Part shown: piece by piece, positions 50,435-59,921 of the stretch | Position numbering within the stretch: the stretch's first letter is position 1 | Layout of the letters: each line of letters begins with the position of its first letter | NCBI RefSeq assembly: GCF_030553305.1 | Contig: NZ_JARRAH010000001.1 | Location: 1,426,001-1,490,000 of the forward strand | Direction: 5' to 3' | Origin: Halomarina ordinaria | GTDB lineage: Archaea > Halobacteriota > Halobacteria > Halobacteriales > Haloarculaceae | DNA length: 64,000 bases | The notes under the pieces: generated by a model | Told to the model about the DNA's origin: nothing | Seen by the model: only the letters and a program-made list of their open reading frames with translations | Database searches by the model: none | Program-made: the position numbers and the translations under genes

Positions 50435-52402
50435 ATGAGCGGCCTGCCCGACCTCGACGAGGTGGTCTACGAACCGTCGGCGGAGACGGTCGAATCGACG
50501 AACGTCGCCGCGTTCATGCGCGAGTTCGACATCGACACCCACGACGACCTCGTCGAGCGGTGTCGCGACGTCGAGTGGTTCTGGGACGTCCTGCCCGACT
50601 ACCTCGGTATCGACTGGTACGAGGCGTACGACGCCGTGCGCGACGACAGCGAGGGGCCGCAGTTCACGGAGTGGTACGTCGGCGGGCGACTGAACGCCGC
50701 GCACAACACCGTCGACCGCCACGCCGCCGTCGACAGCGCGACGCGAAACACGGTCGCCACCATCTGGGAGGGCGAGGGCGGCGAGGTGCGCGAGGTGACC
50801 TACCACGAACTCGCTCGTCGGTCGAACCAGGTGGCGAACTACCTCGTCGAGCGCGGCGTCGAGAAGGGCGACACGGTGGGCCTCTACATGCCGATGGTCC
50901 CCGAGGTGGTGAGCATCCTCTACGGCTGTTTCAAGGTAGGTGCGGTCGCCGTCCCCATCTTCTCGGGGTTCGGCGTCGACGCCACCGCGACGCGCATCGC
51001 CGACTCGGAGTGCTCGGTGCTGTTCACCGGCGACGGCTTCCTCCGCCGGGGCAAGGAGGTGCTGCTGAAGGGTACCGCCGACGAGGCCATCGCGGAGGCC
51101 GGCTTCGTCGAGCACACCGTCGTCTACGACCGCCTCGGCGCGGACGTCCCGTGGGACGACGGGCGCGACGAACGCTGGGACGAGGTAATCGAGACGCGGG
51201 ACGACGCCTTCGACACCGTCGAACTCGACGCGAGCGACGAGTCATTGCTGCTCTACTCCTCGGGGACGACCGGCAAACCGAAGGGCATCGTCCACACCCA
51301 CGCGGGGGTCCTCCTCCAGACGGCCAAGGAGGTCCACTTCGGCTTCGACCGGAAGCCGGGCGACCGCTTCTTCTGGGTGAGCGACATCGGCTGGATGATG
51401 GGCCCGTGGACGCTCATCGGGAACCACACCTTCGGGGGGACGGTGTTCATGTACGAGGGCGCGCCCGACCACCCACGGCCGGACCGGTTCTGGGAGATGA
51501 TCGACCGACACAGGCTCACCCAGTTCGGCATCTCGCCGACCGCCATCCGCGCGCTGCGGAAGCACGGCGACGAGTGGGTCGAGGGGTACGACCTCTCCTC
51601 GCTCCGCCTGCTCGGGAGCACGGGCGAACCGTGGGACCCCGAGTCGTGGCTGTGGTTCTACGAGCACGTCGGGAACGGGGAGATTCCCATCATCAACATC
51701 TCCGGCGGGACCGAGATATGCGGCTGCTTCCTCATGCCCCTGCCGGGGATGCCCCTGAAGCCCTGTACGCTCGGCAAGCCCGGCCTCGGCATGGACGTCG
51801 ACATCGTGAACGCGGCCGGCGAGTCGGTCGCCGACGACCACGAGCGGGGCTTCCTCGTCGCGCGCGACTCCTGTCCGAGCATGACCAAGTCACTGTGGTC
51901 GGGCGACGAGCGCTACCTGGACACCTACTGGTCGACGTTCGAGGACCCGCCGATGTGGGACCACGGCGACTGGGCCCAGCAGGACGAGGACGGGTTCTGG
52001 TTCCTCCACGGCCGCGCGGACGACGCGCTCAACGTCGCCGGCCGGAAGGTCGGCCCCGCCGAGGTCGAGGGGGCGCTCATCGACCACCCGAGCGTCAACC
52101 AGGCGGCCGCCATCGGCGCGCCCGACGACACCACCGGCACCGCCGTCGTCGCCTACGTCATCCTGGAGGAGGGGGTCGAGGAGACCGCCGACCTCCGCGA
52201 CGCCCTGCGCGCGCAGGTGGGCGAGGAACTGGGCAAGCCGTTCCGCCCGCGCGAGGTGCTGTTCGTCGACGAGTTCCCCAAGACCCAGTCGGGGAAGATA
52301 ATCAGGCGGGCCATCCAGGCGACCTACACCGGCGAGGACCTCGGGGACATGAGCAGCATCGAGAACCCCGAGGCCCTGGAGGAAGTCGAGGACGCCCGCT
52401 AG
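50435..52402 (+). CDS. Acetate/short-chain acyl-CoA synthetase (AMP-forming)
   Basis: A 655-residue ANL-superfamily enzyme related to acetyl-CoA synthetase. The ATP-binding loop SSGTTGKPKG spans residues 275-284, the A5 motif is TGEPWDPESW and NISGGTEI, the hinge GRADDALNVAGRKVGPAEVEG and the C-terminal PKTQSGKIIRR lysine are intact. Predicted to activate acetate or propionate; propionate would feed into the neighbouring methylmalonyl-CoA enzymes. Start at ATG 50435. The stop codon abuts the convergent MFS gene with no spacer. Confidence 0.9.
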   Translation: MSGLPDLDEVVYEPSAETVESTNVAAFMREFDIDTHDDLVERCRDVEWFWDVLPDYLGIDWYEAYDAVRDDSEGPQFTEWYVGGRLNAAHNTVDRHAAVDSATRNTVATIWEGEGGEVREVTYHELARRSNQVANYLVERGVEKGDTVGLYMPMVPEVVSILYGCFKVGAVAVPIFSGFGVDATATRIADSECSVLFTGDGFLRRGKEVLLKGTADEAIAEAGFVEHTVVYDRLGADVPWDDGRDERWDEVIETRDDAFDTVELDASDESLLLYSSGTTGKPKGIVHTHAGVLLQTAKEVHFGFDRKPGDRFFWVSDIGWMMGPWTLIGNHTFGGTVFMYEGAPDHPRPDRFWEMIDRHRLTQFGISPTAIRALRKHGDEWVEGYDLSSLRLLGSTGEPWDPESWLWFYEHVGNGEIPIINISGGTEICGCFLMPLPGMPLKPCTLGKPGLGMDVDIVNAAGESVADDHERGFLVARDSCPSMTKSLWSGDERYLDTYWSTFEDPPMWDHGDWAQQDEDGFWFLHGRADDALNVAGRKVGPAEVEGALIDHPSVNQAAAIGAPDDTTGTAVVAYVILEEGVEETADLRDALRAQVGEELGKPFRPREVLFVDEFPKTQSGKIIRRAIQATYTGEDLGDMSSIENPEALEEVEDAR

Positions 52403-53665
52403 TCAGAGGACGCCCCGGAGCCGACCGGCCCCCTCGATACAGGCCGCACCGGCCAGGCCGACGGCGCCGACGACGAGGAAGACGGGGAGGTAGCTCCCGA
52501 ACGTCTCGTAGCCGACGCTGGCGAGCGGCGAGGCGAACAGCCCGGCGACCCCGAAGGCGAGCGAGACGATGCCGTAGAGCGCGCCGAGTTGCTCGGCGCC
52601 GAAGAGGTCGGCCACGAGCGGCGAGAGCAGCGCGCCGTTACCCCCGTAACCGATGCCGAAGCAGGTGGCGACGGCGAGGAGTCCGACCGGGCCGCCCGCG
52701 AACGGGAGCGCGAGCAACGAGACGCCCATCAGCGACGACGACACGACGAACACCCGGACGCGGCCGACCCGGTCGGCGCCGAAGCCGATGCCGAGGCGGG
52801 CGGCGCTCGTGGTGAAGCCGATGACGCTGAGCGCGAGGACCCCCGCCCACCGCGCGCCGAGGTCGCCGGCGAAGGGGACGGCGTGATTGACGAGGACGAA
52901 CAGCGGCGCGTAGATGAGCGTCCAGCCGAGGACGACCAGCGCGAACGGGAGCGACCGGACCGTCTCGCGGACGCCCCCGATGGGTTCCACGCCGCCGTCG
53001 AGGGCGGGGCGGCCTGCGCGCTCCGCCGACGCCGACTCCCCGGGGAACTCGTGGCTCCGGTCGGCGCCGACCGACCCCGGCGAGTCGGCGAGGAACAGGA
53101 CCGCGAGGAGGAGGAGCGCGGTGAGCACGACCGCGAGCGTCCGGAACGCCCCGCGCCAGCCGTAGCGGGCGATGAGTTCGGCGGAGCCGGGCGCGATGAG
53201 CAGCATCCCGACGCCGAGGCCGGCGCTCGCGAACCCGGTCGCCGTCCCCCGGCGTCGGCGGAACCAGTGGGGGACGACGGCGTAGGCGACGAGGTAGAGA
53301 CAGCCCATCCCGACGCCGGTGACGAGGCCGTAGGTCGCCACGAGCACCGGGTACGAGGCACTCAGCCCGGTGCCGTAGAGGCCGCCGCCGAGCAGGAGGG
53401 TGCCGAGCAGGAGGATTCGGCGGGGGCCGAAGCGGTCGAGCGCCCCGCCGAGGAGGGCGGCGCCGGCGTAGATGGCGAACGTCTGGACGCCGAAGACGAG
53501 CGAGATGCGCGCCGGCGAGGCGTCGAACGCGCCGAGCAGGGCGTCGAAGAACACGCTGAAGGAGTAGGTCATCCCGAACATGATGCCCGAGGAGACGAAG
53601 CAGCACGCCGCGACGACCCACCCGTAGTAGACGCGCTTCGCGAGACGGGAACGCACGCCGTACAC
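52403..53665 (-). CDS. MFS transporter (monocarboxylate/oxalate-formate-like)
   Basis: A 420-residue major facilitator with 12 predicted helices. The signature between helices 2 and 3 is GGALDRFGPRRILLLG near residues 76-91; PHWFRRRRGTATGFASAGLGVG near 131-152 is typical of the oxalate:formate antiporter/monocarboxylate group. The central acidic loop (SPGSVGADRSHEFPGESASAE) separates two six-helix halves. Substrate is likely an organic anion; consistent with the neighbouring carboxylate genes. Confidence 0.87.
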   Translation of the reverse strand: MYGVRSRLAKRVYYGWVVAACCFVSSGIMFGMTYSFSVFFDALLGAFDASPARISLVFGVQTFAIYAGAALLGGALDRFGPRRILLLGTLLLGGGLYGTGLSASYPVLVATYGLVTGVGMGCLYLVAYAVVPHWFRRRRGTATGFASAGLGVGMLLIAPGSAELIARYGWRGAFRTLAVVLTALLLLAVLFLADSPGSVGADRSHEFPGESASAERAGRPALDGGVEPIGGVRETVRSLPFALVVLGWTLIYAPLFVLVNHAVPFAGDLGARWAGVLALSVIGFTTSAARLGIGFGADRVGRVRVFVVSSSLMGVSLLALPFAGGPVGLLAVATCFGIGYGGNGALLSPLVADLFGAEQLGALYGIVSLAFGVAGLFASPLASVGYETFGSYLPVFLVVGAVGLAGAACIEGAGRLRGVL

Positions 53666-53806
53666 CAGCGCGGGGGGAGCACGAAAAGGTTTGGGCCACC
53701 GACACGCGCTGCCTCGAATCGCCCGACGGAGGCGGCCAACACCCTACGTCGTGTCGGAAGTTCTTTTACGTGGTAGCAAGACTCGTGGCCCAGGGTACGA
53801 TTAACC

Positions 53807-55267
53807 ATGGCAATTACGAGCCCGATACGGCGGATGGGGGAGAAGTTCGCTGACTGGTCGATGAAGTACATGCCGGACCCGTACGTGTTCGTCATCGTCC
53901 TCACCGTCCTCGCGTTCCTCGGGGCGCTGCCGTTCCAGATGCAGGAGTCGGAGACGGCGCTGGGCGCCGTAGGGGGTGTCTTCGACGCCTGGTACGGCGG
54001 CGTCTGGACGTTCCTGACGTTCATGGCGCAGTTCGCCGTCATCCTGATGACCGGCGACGCCATCGCGAAGTCGCCGGCGGTCACCCGACTGCTCGAACGC
54101 ATCGCCGGCCTGCCCACCTCTCGGAAGACGGCCGTCGCGTTCACCTCCTTCACGGCGATGGCGGCGGCGCTCATCTCGTGGGGGCTGGGGCTCATCGTCG
54201 GCGCGGTGATGGCCCGGCAGGTGACCTACCAGGGCCAGAAGAACGGGTTGGACCTCCACTACCCGCTGGTGGCCGCCGCGGGCTACACGGGGCTGATGAT
54301 ATGGCACTCCGGCATCACGAGTTCCTCGGGGCTGTTCATGGCCTCGCTGACCGAGGACGACGAGGCGTTCCTCCAGTACACGCCCGAGGGCATCCCCGTC
54401 ACGGAGACCATCGGGAGCATGGCGAACCTCTCGACGGTTGCGCTGCTCCTGATATTCGTCCCGCTGGTGATGGCCGCGCTCCACCCGCGCGACGGCGACA
54501 CGATTCGCGGCCTGCCCGACTCCGTGATGGAGGAGATGGCACCCTCCTCGGGCGTCGCGCCGGACGGCGGCGAGACGGCCGTCGGCGACCCCGTCGAACC
54601 GTCGGTCACCGAGCGCCTGACGCCCGCCGACCGCCTGAACACCTCCGTGCTGCTGACGGTGCTCATCGCCGTCTTCCCCGCGTACTACTTCATCAACTCG
54701 TGGTTCCTCAGCGGGGAGGGCCTCGCCGGCCTCTCGCTCAACAGCATCAACGCCTTCTTCCTGTTCAGCGCCATCGTCCTCTGGAAGACGCCGATGGGCG
54801 TCGTCGAGCAGATGGAGGACTCCGTGAAGAACGTCTCCGGCATCATCTTCCAGTTCCCGTTCTACGCCGGCATCTCCGGAATCGTCACCGGGACGGCGCT
54901 GGGACTCGCCATCGCGAACTTCTTCGCCAGCATCTCGACGCCGCTGACGTGGCCCGTCCTCGGCCTCATCAGCACCGGCCTCGTCAACATCTTCGTCCCC
55001 TCGGGCGGCGGGCAGTGGGCCGCGCAGGGACCCATCCTCCTCGAGACCACCCAACAGCTCGGTATGCCGCTGTCGACGGCGGTCATCCTCGAGATGATGG
55101 GCGACCAGTTGACGAACATGGTACAGCCGTTCTGGGCACTGCCGCTGCTCGCGCTCGCCGACCTCCGCGCCCGCGACATCATCGGCTACTCGACGGTGGC
55201 GATGCTCGTTGGCTTCGTCATCATGGCCGTCACGCTGACCGTCTTCCTCGGGCTCCCGTACGCCTGA
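53807..55267 (+). CDS. Short-chain fatty acid transporter (AtoE family)
   Basis: A 486-residue membrane protein of the AtoE/short-chain fatty acid uptake family, related to the C4-dicarboxylate/arsenite-type IT superfamily. Characteristic blocks are MGEKFADWSMKYMPDPYVFVIVLT (near residues 10-33), SWGLGLIVGAVMARQV (near 125), AGYTGLMIWHSGITSSS (near 160) and FVPSGGGQWAAQGP (near 390). About 11 helices are predicted. Fits uptake of acetate, propionate or butyrate for the adjacent CoA ligase. Strong TATA-like GTTCTTTTACG precedes it near 53760. Confidence 0.9.
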   Translation: MAITSPIRRMGEKFADWSMKYMPDPYVFVIVLTVLAFLGALPFQMQESETALGAVGGVFDAWYGGVWTFLTFMAQFAVILMTGDAIAKSPAVTRLLERIAGLPTSRKTAVAFTSFTAMAAALISWGLGLIVGAVMARQVTYQGQKNGLDLHYPLVAAAGYTGLMIWHSGITSSSGLFMASLTEDDEAFLQYTPEGIPVTETIGSMANLSTVALLLIFVPLVMAALHPRDGDTIRGLPDSVMEEMAPSSGVAPDGGETAVGDPVEPSVTERLTPADRLNTSVLLTVLIAVFPAYYFINSWFLSGEGLAGLSLNSINAFFLFSAIVLWKTPMGVVEQMEDSVKNVSGIIFQFPFYAGISGIVTGTALGLAIANFFASISTPLTWPVLGLISTGLVNIFVPSGGGQWAAQGPILLETTQQLGMPLSTAVILEMMGDQLTNMVQPFWALPLLALADLRARDIIGYSTVAMLVGFVIMAVTLTVFLGLPYA

Positions 55268-55306
55268 GGTCGGTCGCGCCCCGCCTTCTCGTGCCTCGCT
55301 CTCCGC

Positions 55307-56047
55307 TCACGCCGACCCGTCGAGGACGTCCTCCGGCGAGCAGCACATCGCCTCCGGCGCGTCGTCCGTCGCCACGGCGAGCGTCCCCCGCGCCTCGTCG
55401 TCGGGGAAGAGCGTCGCCGCGCCGGCGAGGAGCGGCGCGACGAGCCCGACGACGACCGTCCCCGGGTCGGAGAGCGACGCGCGGACGGCGACGCGGCTCG
55501 TAGCGTCCAGCGACCACTCCTCGACGACCGACCGGGCGGCCGCGAGGACCTGTCGATGGGTGTACTCCTCGTCCCCGTCGGTCAGAAGGGGAGTTTCGGG
55601 AGCGACCACGTCCGGCGGTTCCGTCGGGTTCTCGCTCCAGACGTCGCGCTCGAAGTACGAGACGCTCGGGTCGTCCGGGGGGGCGCCGTAGACGACGCAC
55701 TGCGTCGCCGCGTCGGGGTCGGACGCCGCCAGTCGGTCGGCGGGCGCGACGAGCGCGCGGGCCTCCGGCGCTCGTTCCCCGGGCGGGAGAACGCGGACGG
55801 TCGCGCCCAGCAGTGCCGCGCCGTGGACCGAGAGGACCGCCTCCGGAACGGGGTCGGCCACGACGGCGACCACGGTTCCCTCGCGGACGCCGAGGTGGCG
55901 CAGGAAGTTGCCCGTCTTCCAGGCGTTCGTCAGCAGGCGGTGGTAGTCGTACGCCCGGTCGAGCGCGGGGGCGAGCAGCGCGGGCGCGTCGCTCCGGCGC
56001 TCGCGCGCGAGCAGGTCACCGAGCACCCGCGGTGCCTGGTCGTCCAT
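55307..56047 (-). CDS. Degenerate adenylate-forming (ANL-like) protein
   Basis: A 246-residue protein that aligns with the N-terminal domain of acyl-CoA synthetases (LLTNAWKTGNFLRHLGVREGTVVAVVADPVPEAVLSVHGAALLGATVRVL near residues 40-88), and then with the region around the ATP loop (PETPLLTDGDEEYTHRQVLAAA, near 155). The P-loop SSGTTGxPK is absent and the C-terminal catalytic domain is lacking. Even spacing of the remaining hydrophobic blocks and a clean stop argue for a conserved short protein, not a fresh pseudogene. It may be a regulatory subunit or pseudoenzyme. Confidence 0.6.
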   Translation of the reverse strand: MDDQAPRVLGDLLARERRSDAPALLAPALDRAYDYHRLLTNAWKTGNFLRHLGVREGTVVAVVADPVPEAVLSVHGAALLGATVRVLPPGERAPEARALVAPADRLAASDPDAATQCVVYGAPPDDPSVSYFERDVWSENPTEPPDVVAPETPLLTDGDEEYTHRQVLAAARSVVEEWSLDATSRVAVRASLSDPGTVVVGLVAPLLAGAATLFPDDEARGTLAVATDDAPEAMCCSPEDVLDGSA

Positions 56048-56217
56048 GCCCGTCGTTCGCGTCGGGCGGACAAAACCGGGTCGATGAACACCCGGGACGC
56101 GATGGTGTGGTGCCCCGGTCGAACGGGAGCGCGTCGCCGGTCGCTGTCGAGTGCGACCGTTACGCCCCGTCGGCACACGCTCGGCGACTGCTGTTGGGTG
56201 TGACCGGGGAGCGGCCC

Positions 56218-57357
56218 TCAGAAGGAGTTCTTCAGTTTCTCGAAGAACCCTTCCTTCACGTCCACCTCCTCGCCGCCGGCCTCGGCGAAGGCGGCGAGCG
56301 CCTCGCGCTGTGCCTCGTTGAGTTGGTCGGGCGTGACGACCTGGACCTGCACGAAGAGGTCGCCGTGGCCCCGGCGCTGGAGGCGCGGCATCCCCTTCCC
56401 CTGCAGGCGGAAGGTCTCGCCGCTCTGGGTCCCCGAGGGGACGTCCATCGACACCGTGCCGCCGAGCGTCTCGACGTCGACTTCGTCGCCGAAGACGGCC
56501 TGCGGGAACGACAGCGGGAGGCGATGGAGCAGGTCGTCGCCGTCGCGTTCGAAGTCGGGGTGGGGTTCGACGGTTATCTCGACGAGCAGGTCGCCCTTCG
56601 GGCCGCCCCCCTCGCCGGGCGCGCCCTCGCCGCTCATCCGGAGGGTCTGGCCGTCGCGGATGCCGGCGGGGACGTCGACGGTGAGCGTCGCGTCCTCGAG
56701 CACCTGCCCGTCGCCGGCGCAGGTGGTGCAGGTCTCCGAGTAGAGCGTCCCGTCGCCGGCGCACTGTTGACACGTCTGTGACTGCTGGACGCGGCCGAAC
56801 GGCGTCTGCTGGACGCGCGTCTGCTGGCCCTGTCCGTTACACGCGGGACAGGTCTGGGCGTCGGCCTCGGGGGGATGCCCACGTCCGTCGCAGTCCGGAC
56901 AGCGCTCGGGCCGGGTGACGGTCATCTGCGTCGAGAGTCCCTCGTAGGCGTCCCGGAGGTCGACGGTGAGGCCCGTCCGGAGGTCGCGGCCCTGTCGGGG
57001 ACCGCTCCGGCCGCCGCCACCGCCGCCGAAGAACTGCTCGAAGATGTCGTCGAAGGGACTGCCGCCCGCGCCGCCGCCCATGCCGCCGAAGGGGTCGCCC
57101 CCGGCGCCGGCGTCGAAGCCCCCGCGTTTCTCGGCCTGTTCGAAGCGGTCGTGGCCCATCCGGTCGTAGGCCGCGCGCTTCTCCTCGTCCATGAGCACCT
57201 CCTTCGCCTTCTTCGCGCGCTTGAACTTCTCCTCGGCGTCGGGGTCGTCGCTCACGTCGGGGTGGTACTCCGCGGCCTGTTTCCGGAAGGCGGACCGTAT
57301 CTCGTCCTCGTCGGCGTCGCGCGAGACGCCGAGCACCTCGTAGAAGTCCTCGCTCAT
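56218..57357 (-). CDS. dnaJ: Chaperone protein DnaJ (type I Hsp40)
   Basis: Co-chaperone of DnaK, 379 residues. Domains in order: J domain (residues 1-70) with HPD in EYHPDVSDD, a Gly/Phe/Met-rich linker (about 75-115, GGMGGGAGGSPFDDIFEQFFGGGGG), zinc-finger domain with four CxxCxGxG repeats (CPDCDGRG, CPACNGQG, CQQCAGDG, CTTCAGDG; about 150-215), and the C-terminal substrate-binding domain. Start at ATG 57357 (MSEDFYEVLGVS). The dnaK and grpE genes lie 3.5 kb away on the same strand, separated by three genes. A CTTTTGAAG box lies about 30 bases upstream. Confidence 0.96.
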   Translation of the reverse strand: MSEDFYEVLGVSRDADEDEIRSAFRKQAAEYHPDVSDDPDAEEKFKRAKKAKEVLMDEEKRAAYDRMGHDRFEQAEKRGGFDAGAGGDPFGGMGGGAGGSPFDDIFEQFFGGGGGGRSGPRQGRDLRTGLTVDLRDAYEGLSTQMTVTRPERCPDCDGRGHPPEADAQTCPACNGQGQQTRVQQTPFGRVQQSQTCQQCAGDGTLYSETCTTCAGDGQVLEDATLTVDVPAGIRDGQTLRMSGEGAPGEGGGPKGDLLVEITVEPHPDFERDGDDLLHRLPLSFPQAVFGDEVDVETLGGTVSMDVPSGTQSGETFRLQGKGMPRLQRRGHGDLFVQVQVVTPDQLNEAQREALAAFAEAGGEEVDVKEGFFEKLKNSF

Positions 57358-57473
57358 TCGTTGTCGGTCGTACACCGTTGTGACACTTCAAAAGCCCGCT
57401 CCGGCTGCTATCACTCTCCTTACAAAAACGCCGTTCAGGGAACCGTTTTGGTCCGTGCCGGTCGACGTGGGGT

Positions 57474-59252
57474 ATGGCAACTGACTCCACGACCGACGCG
57501 ACGTTCGTCGAGGTCGCCGACCGGGCGTCGCTCGCGGACGGCCCGACCGTCGTCAGCGAGGACGGCCAGGCCATCGCCCTCTTCGACCACGACGGCGAGG
57601 TGTACGCCGTCGACAACCGCTGTCCGCACATGGGCTTCCCGCTCACGCGCGGCACCGTCGAGGACGGCATCCTCACCTGCCACTGGCACCACGCGCGCTT
57701 CGAACTGGAGGAGGGCGACACCTTCGACATCTGGGCCGACGACCTCCGGACGTTCCCCGTCGAGGTCCGAGATGGGAACGTGTACGTCGACCCGAGTCCC
57801 GACCCGGACGTGCCGCCGGCCGTCCACTGGCGCAACCGACTGGCCGACGGCCTCAACGAGAACCTCCGCCTCGTGATGGCGAAGGCGGTAGTGGGACTGG
57901 ACGAGGAGGGCGAGGGCTTCCACACGCCCATCGAGACGGCGGTCACCTTCGGGACGCGCTACCGCGCGATGGGGTGGGGGCGGGGGCTGACCACCCTGGG
58001 ATGTATGGCGAACCTCCACGCCGACGTCGGCGGGCGCGACAAGCGCCGCGCGATGTTCCTCGGGGTACGTGAGGTGGCGGGAGAGAGCGCCGGCGAACCC
58101 CCGCGCTTCCAGCAGTACGCCTTCGACAACCGGGACGTCTCGAAGGCCCGACTGAAGCGGTGGTTCCGCGACTGCGTCGAGGTGCGCGACGCCGACGGCG
58201 CCGAGCGCGTCCTGCTGACCGCGCTCGCGAACCTCCCCGAGGAGGCGGTGGCGGACATCGTGTTCACCGCCGCCACCGACCACCGCTACCTGAACGCCGG
58301 CCACTCGCTCGACTTCGTCAACAAGGCGTTCGAGACGCTCGACCACATCGGCTGGGGCGGGGCGACGGACGACGGTGCTGGGGAGGGACACGCCGACGCC
58401 GTCCTCGCCTCGACCGTCCGGCAGTTGACCGACGCGACCCGCTCCGAGGAACTCTCCTCGTGGCGCCAGCCCGTCGACATCGCGGCGCTCTGTGCCGACG
58501 CGAACGAGCGACTGGACGACCTCGTTCGGGCGGGCGACGGGAAGACGTGGGCGCGCCCCGAGGGGTTCGTCGACGCGCTCCTCGCGGACGACCCCGAGGG
58601 AATCGTCGACGCGCTGACCGACGCCATCGCCGACGGCGCGACGACGACGCAACTGGCGGACGCCGTCGCCCGCGCGGCCACCTGGCGGGTCGCCCGCTTC
58701 GCGACGAACAACGAGTTCAGCGACTGGAACACGGTCCACCACACGTTCACCTACGCGAACGCCGTCCACCGCGCCACCCGACGGACCGACGCGACGGAAC
58801 TCTACCGCGGCTGTCTCGACGCCGCGATGAGCGTCTACCTCGACCGCTTCCTCAACATGCCGAGCGCGCCGCTCCCCTCGCCCGGGGAGTCCGACCGCGA
58901 CCCCGCCGCCATCCGCGAGGAGTTGCTCGAATGCTTCGACGAGCAGGGGCAGGTGAACCGCGCGGCGGCGCTCGTGAGCGAGCACTTCGACGCCGGCGGC
59001 GACCCCGACGACCTGAAGCGGACGCTCGGACGCGGCCTCCTCCGCGAGGACGCCGGTTTCCACACCCTCCAGAACGTCGAGGCCGGCTTCCGCCGGTTCG
59101 AGACCGTCGGGGAGGCGGAGGCGAAGCGCGCCGCGCTGATGGCCCCGGCGCGCTACATGGCCGCCCACTTCCCTACCCGCCGGGAGGCCGAACAGACGTT
59201 CTCCATCGCGACGCGCCTGCACCGCGGCGAGCGCCTCCACGAGGCGGAGTGA
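57474..59252 (+). CDS. Rieske 2Fe-2S domain fused to large helical oxidoreductase-like domain
   Basis: A 592-residue protein. Residues 10-110 are a Rieske domain with cluster ligands Cys50, His52, Cys69 and His72 (CPHMG and CHWH). The remaining ~450 residues are helical and unknown: conserved-looking GTRYRAMGWGRGLTTLGCMANL near 155-175, D269-H-R-Y-L-N-A-G-H277 followed by H291, and H422-H423 with H432 in NTVHHTFTYANAVHR, a set of histidines that could bind iron or another metal. The C-terminal part is reminiscent of questin-oxidase-like helical proteins, but I cannot confirm this. No NAD(P)/FAD site is present, so an external reductase is needed. Confidence 0.8.
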   Translation: MATDSTTDATFVEVADRASLADGPTVVSEDGQAIALFDHDGEVYAVDNRCPHMGFPLTRGTVEDGILTCHWHHARFELEEGDTFDIWADDLRTFPVEVRDGNVYVDPSPDPDVPPAVHWRNRLADGLNENLRLVMAKAVVGLDEEGEGFHTPIETAVTFGTRYRAMGWGRGLTTLGCMANLHADVGGRDKRRAMFLGVREVAGESAGEPPRFQQYAFDNRDVSKARLKRWFRDCVEVRDADGAERVLLTALANLPEEAVADIVFTAATDHRYLNAGHSLDFVNKAFETLDHIGWGGATDDGAGEGHADAVLASTVRQLTDATRSEELSSWRQPVDIAALCADANERLDDLVRAGDGKTWARPEGFVDALLADDPEGIVDALTDAIADGATTTQLADAVARAATWRVARFATNNEFSDWNTVHHTFTYANAVHRATRRTDATELYRGCLDAAMSVYLDRFLNMPSAPLPSPGESDRDPAAIREELLECFDEQGQVNRAAALVSEHFDAGGDPDDLKRTLGRGLLREDAGFHTLQNVEAGFRRFETVGEAEAKRAALMAPARYMAAHFPTRREAEQTFSIATRLHRGERLHEAE

Positions 59253-59253
59253 G

Positions 59254-59841
59254 TCAGCGGGGTTCGTAGACGTACATCTCGTCGACGCTCACGTCGTAGA
59301 AGACGGTCCCCGGCGGGAGGCGAAGCGCGCGCCACGCGACGTAGACGTCGCCGACGGCGCCGGCGGTGTTCATCACGAACCCGACGAGCGCGGCGCCCAG
59401 CAGCCACCCCTCCGCGAACAGGAGGAGCGGGGCCAGGAGTGTCGTCAGGACGACGAGCGGCGCGAGGGCGACGAGCACCTGGTCGCGCCGCGGTATCGCC
59501 TGCTCCAGGGCGGCGACGTACGCGCCGGGGAGACGCAGGTCGAGGCCCGCGGTGATGCGGTACCCTCGGAGGCGGGCGACGGCGGCGTGGACGCCTTCGT
59601 GGGCGAGGACCGTGGCGACGAGGGCGAGGCCGAGACCGACGAACGCGGTCGGTCCGACGCTCACCGAGACGCTCCCGCCGCGCGGAATCGCCGTGAGCGC
59701 CATCCCGGCGACGGCCGCGAGGAGCGTCGCGACCAGACCGGCGGCCTGCAGGCGGAGTCGGGGGTAGGTGAACGCCGTCGGGTCGCGGTAGCCGTCGAGA
59801 CGAGGGGCGGAGGGGGGAACGGACTCCGTCCGGGGGACCAT
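59254..59841 (-). CDS. DUF3267-type membrane metalloprotease-like protein
   Basis: A 195-residue polytopic protein with about five helices and a zinc-protease motif HEGVH at residues 81-85 (HExxH, His81, Glu82, His85), followed by AAVARLRGYRITAGLDL. This pattern fits the DUF3267 family of putative membrane-embedded zinc metalloproteases related to site-2 proteases; a third ligand would be expected in a later helix, possibly Asn/Asp in VMNTAGAVGDVYVA near residue 168-181. Stop codon lies one base from the convergent Rieske gene. Confidence 0.78.
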   Translation of the reverse strand: MVPRTESVPPSAPRLDGYRDPTAFTYPRLRLQAAGLVATLLAAVAGMALTAIPRGGSVSVSVGPTAFVGLGLALVATVLAHEGVHAAVARLRGYRITAGLDLRLPGAYVAALEQAIPRRDQVLVALAPLVVLTTLLAPLLLFAEGWLLGAALVGFVMNTAGAVGDVYVAWRALRLPPGTVFYDVSVDEMYVYEPR

Positions 59842-59921
59842 ACCCCCCGAACCCCGTCGGACGCGATAGGGTTTCGGGTCTATTCCAGTTGTTTTATTCC
59901 AGCCGTGGTTGTACGACGGGC

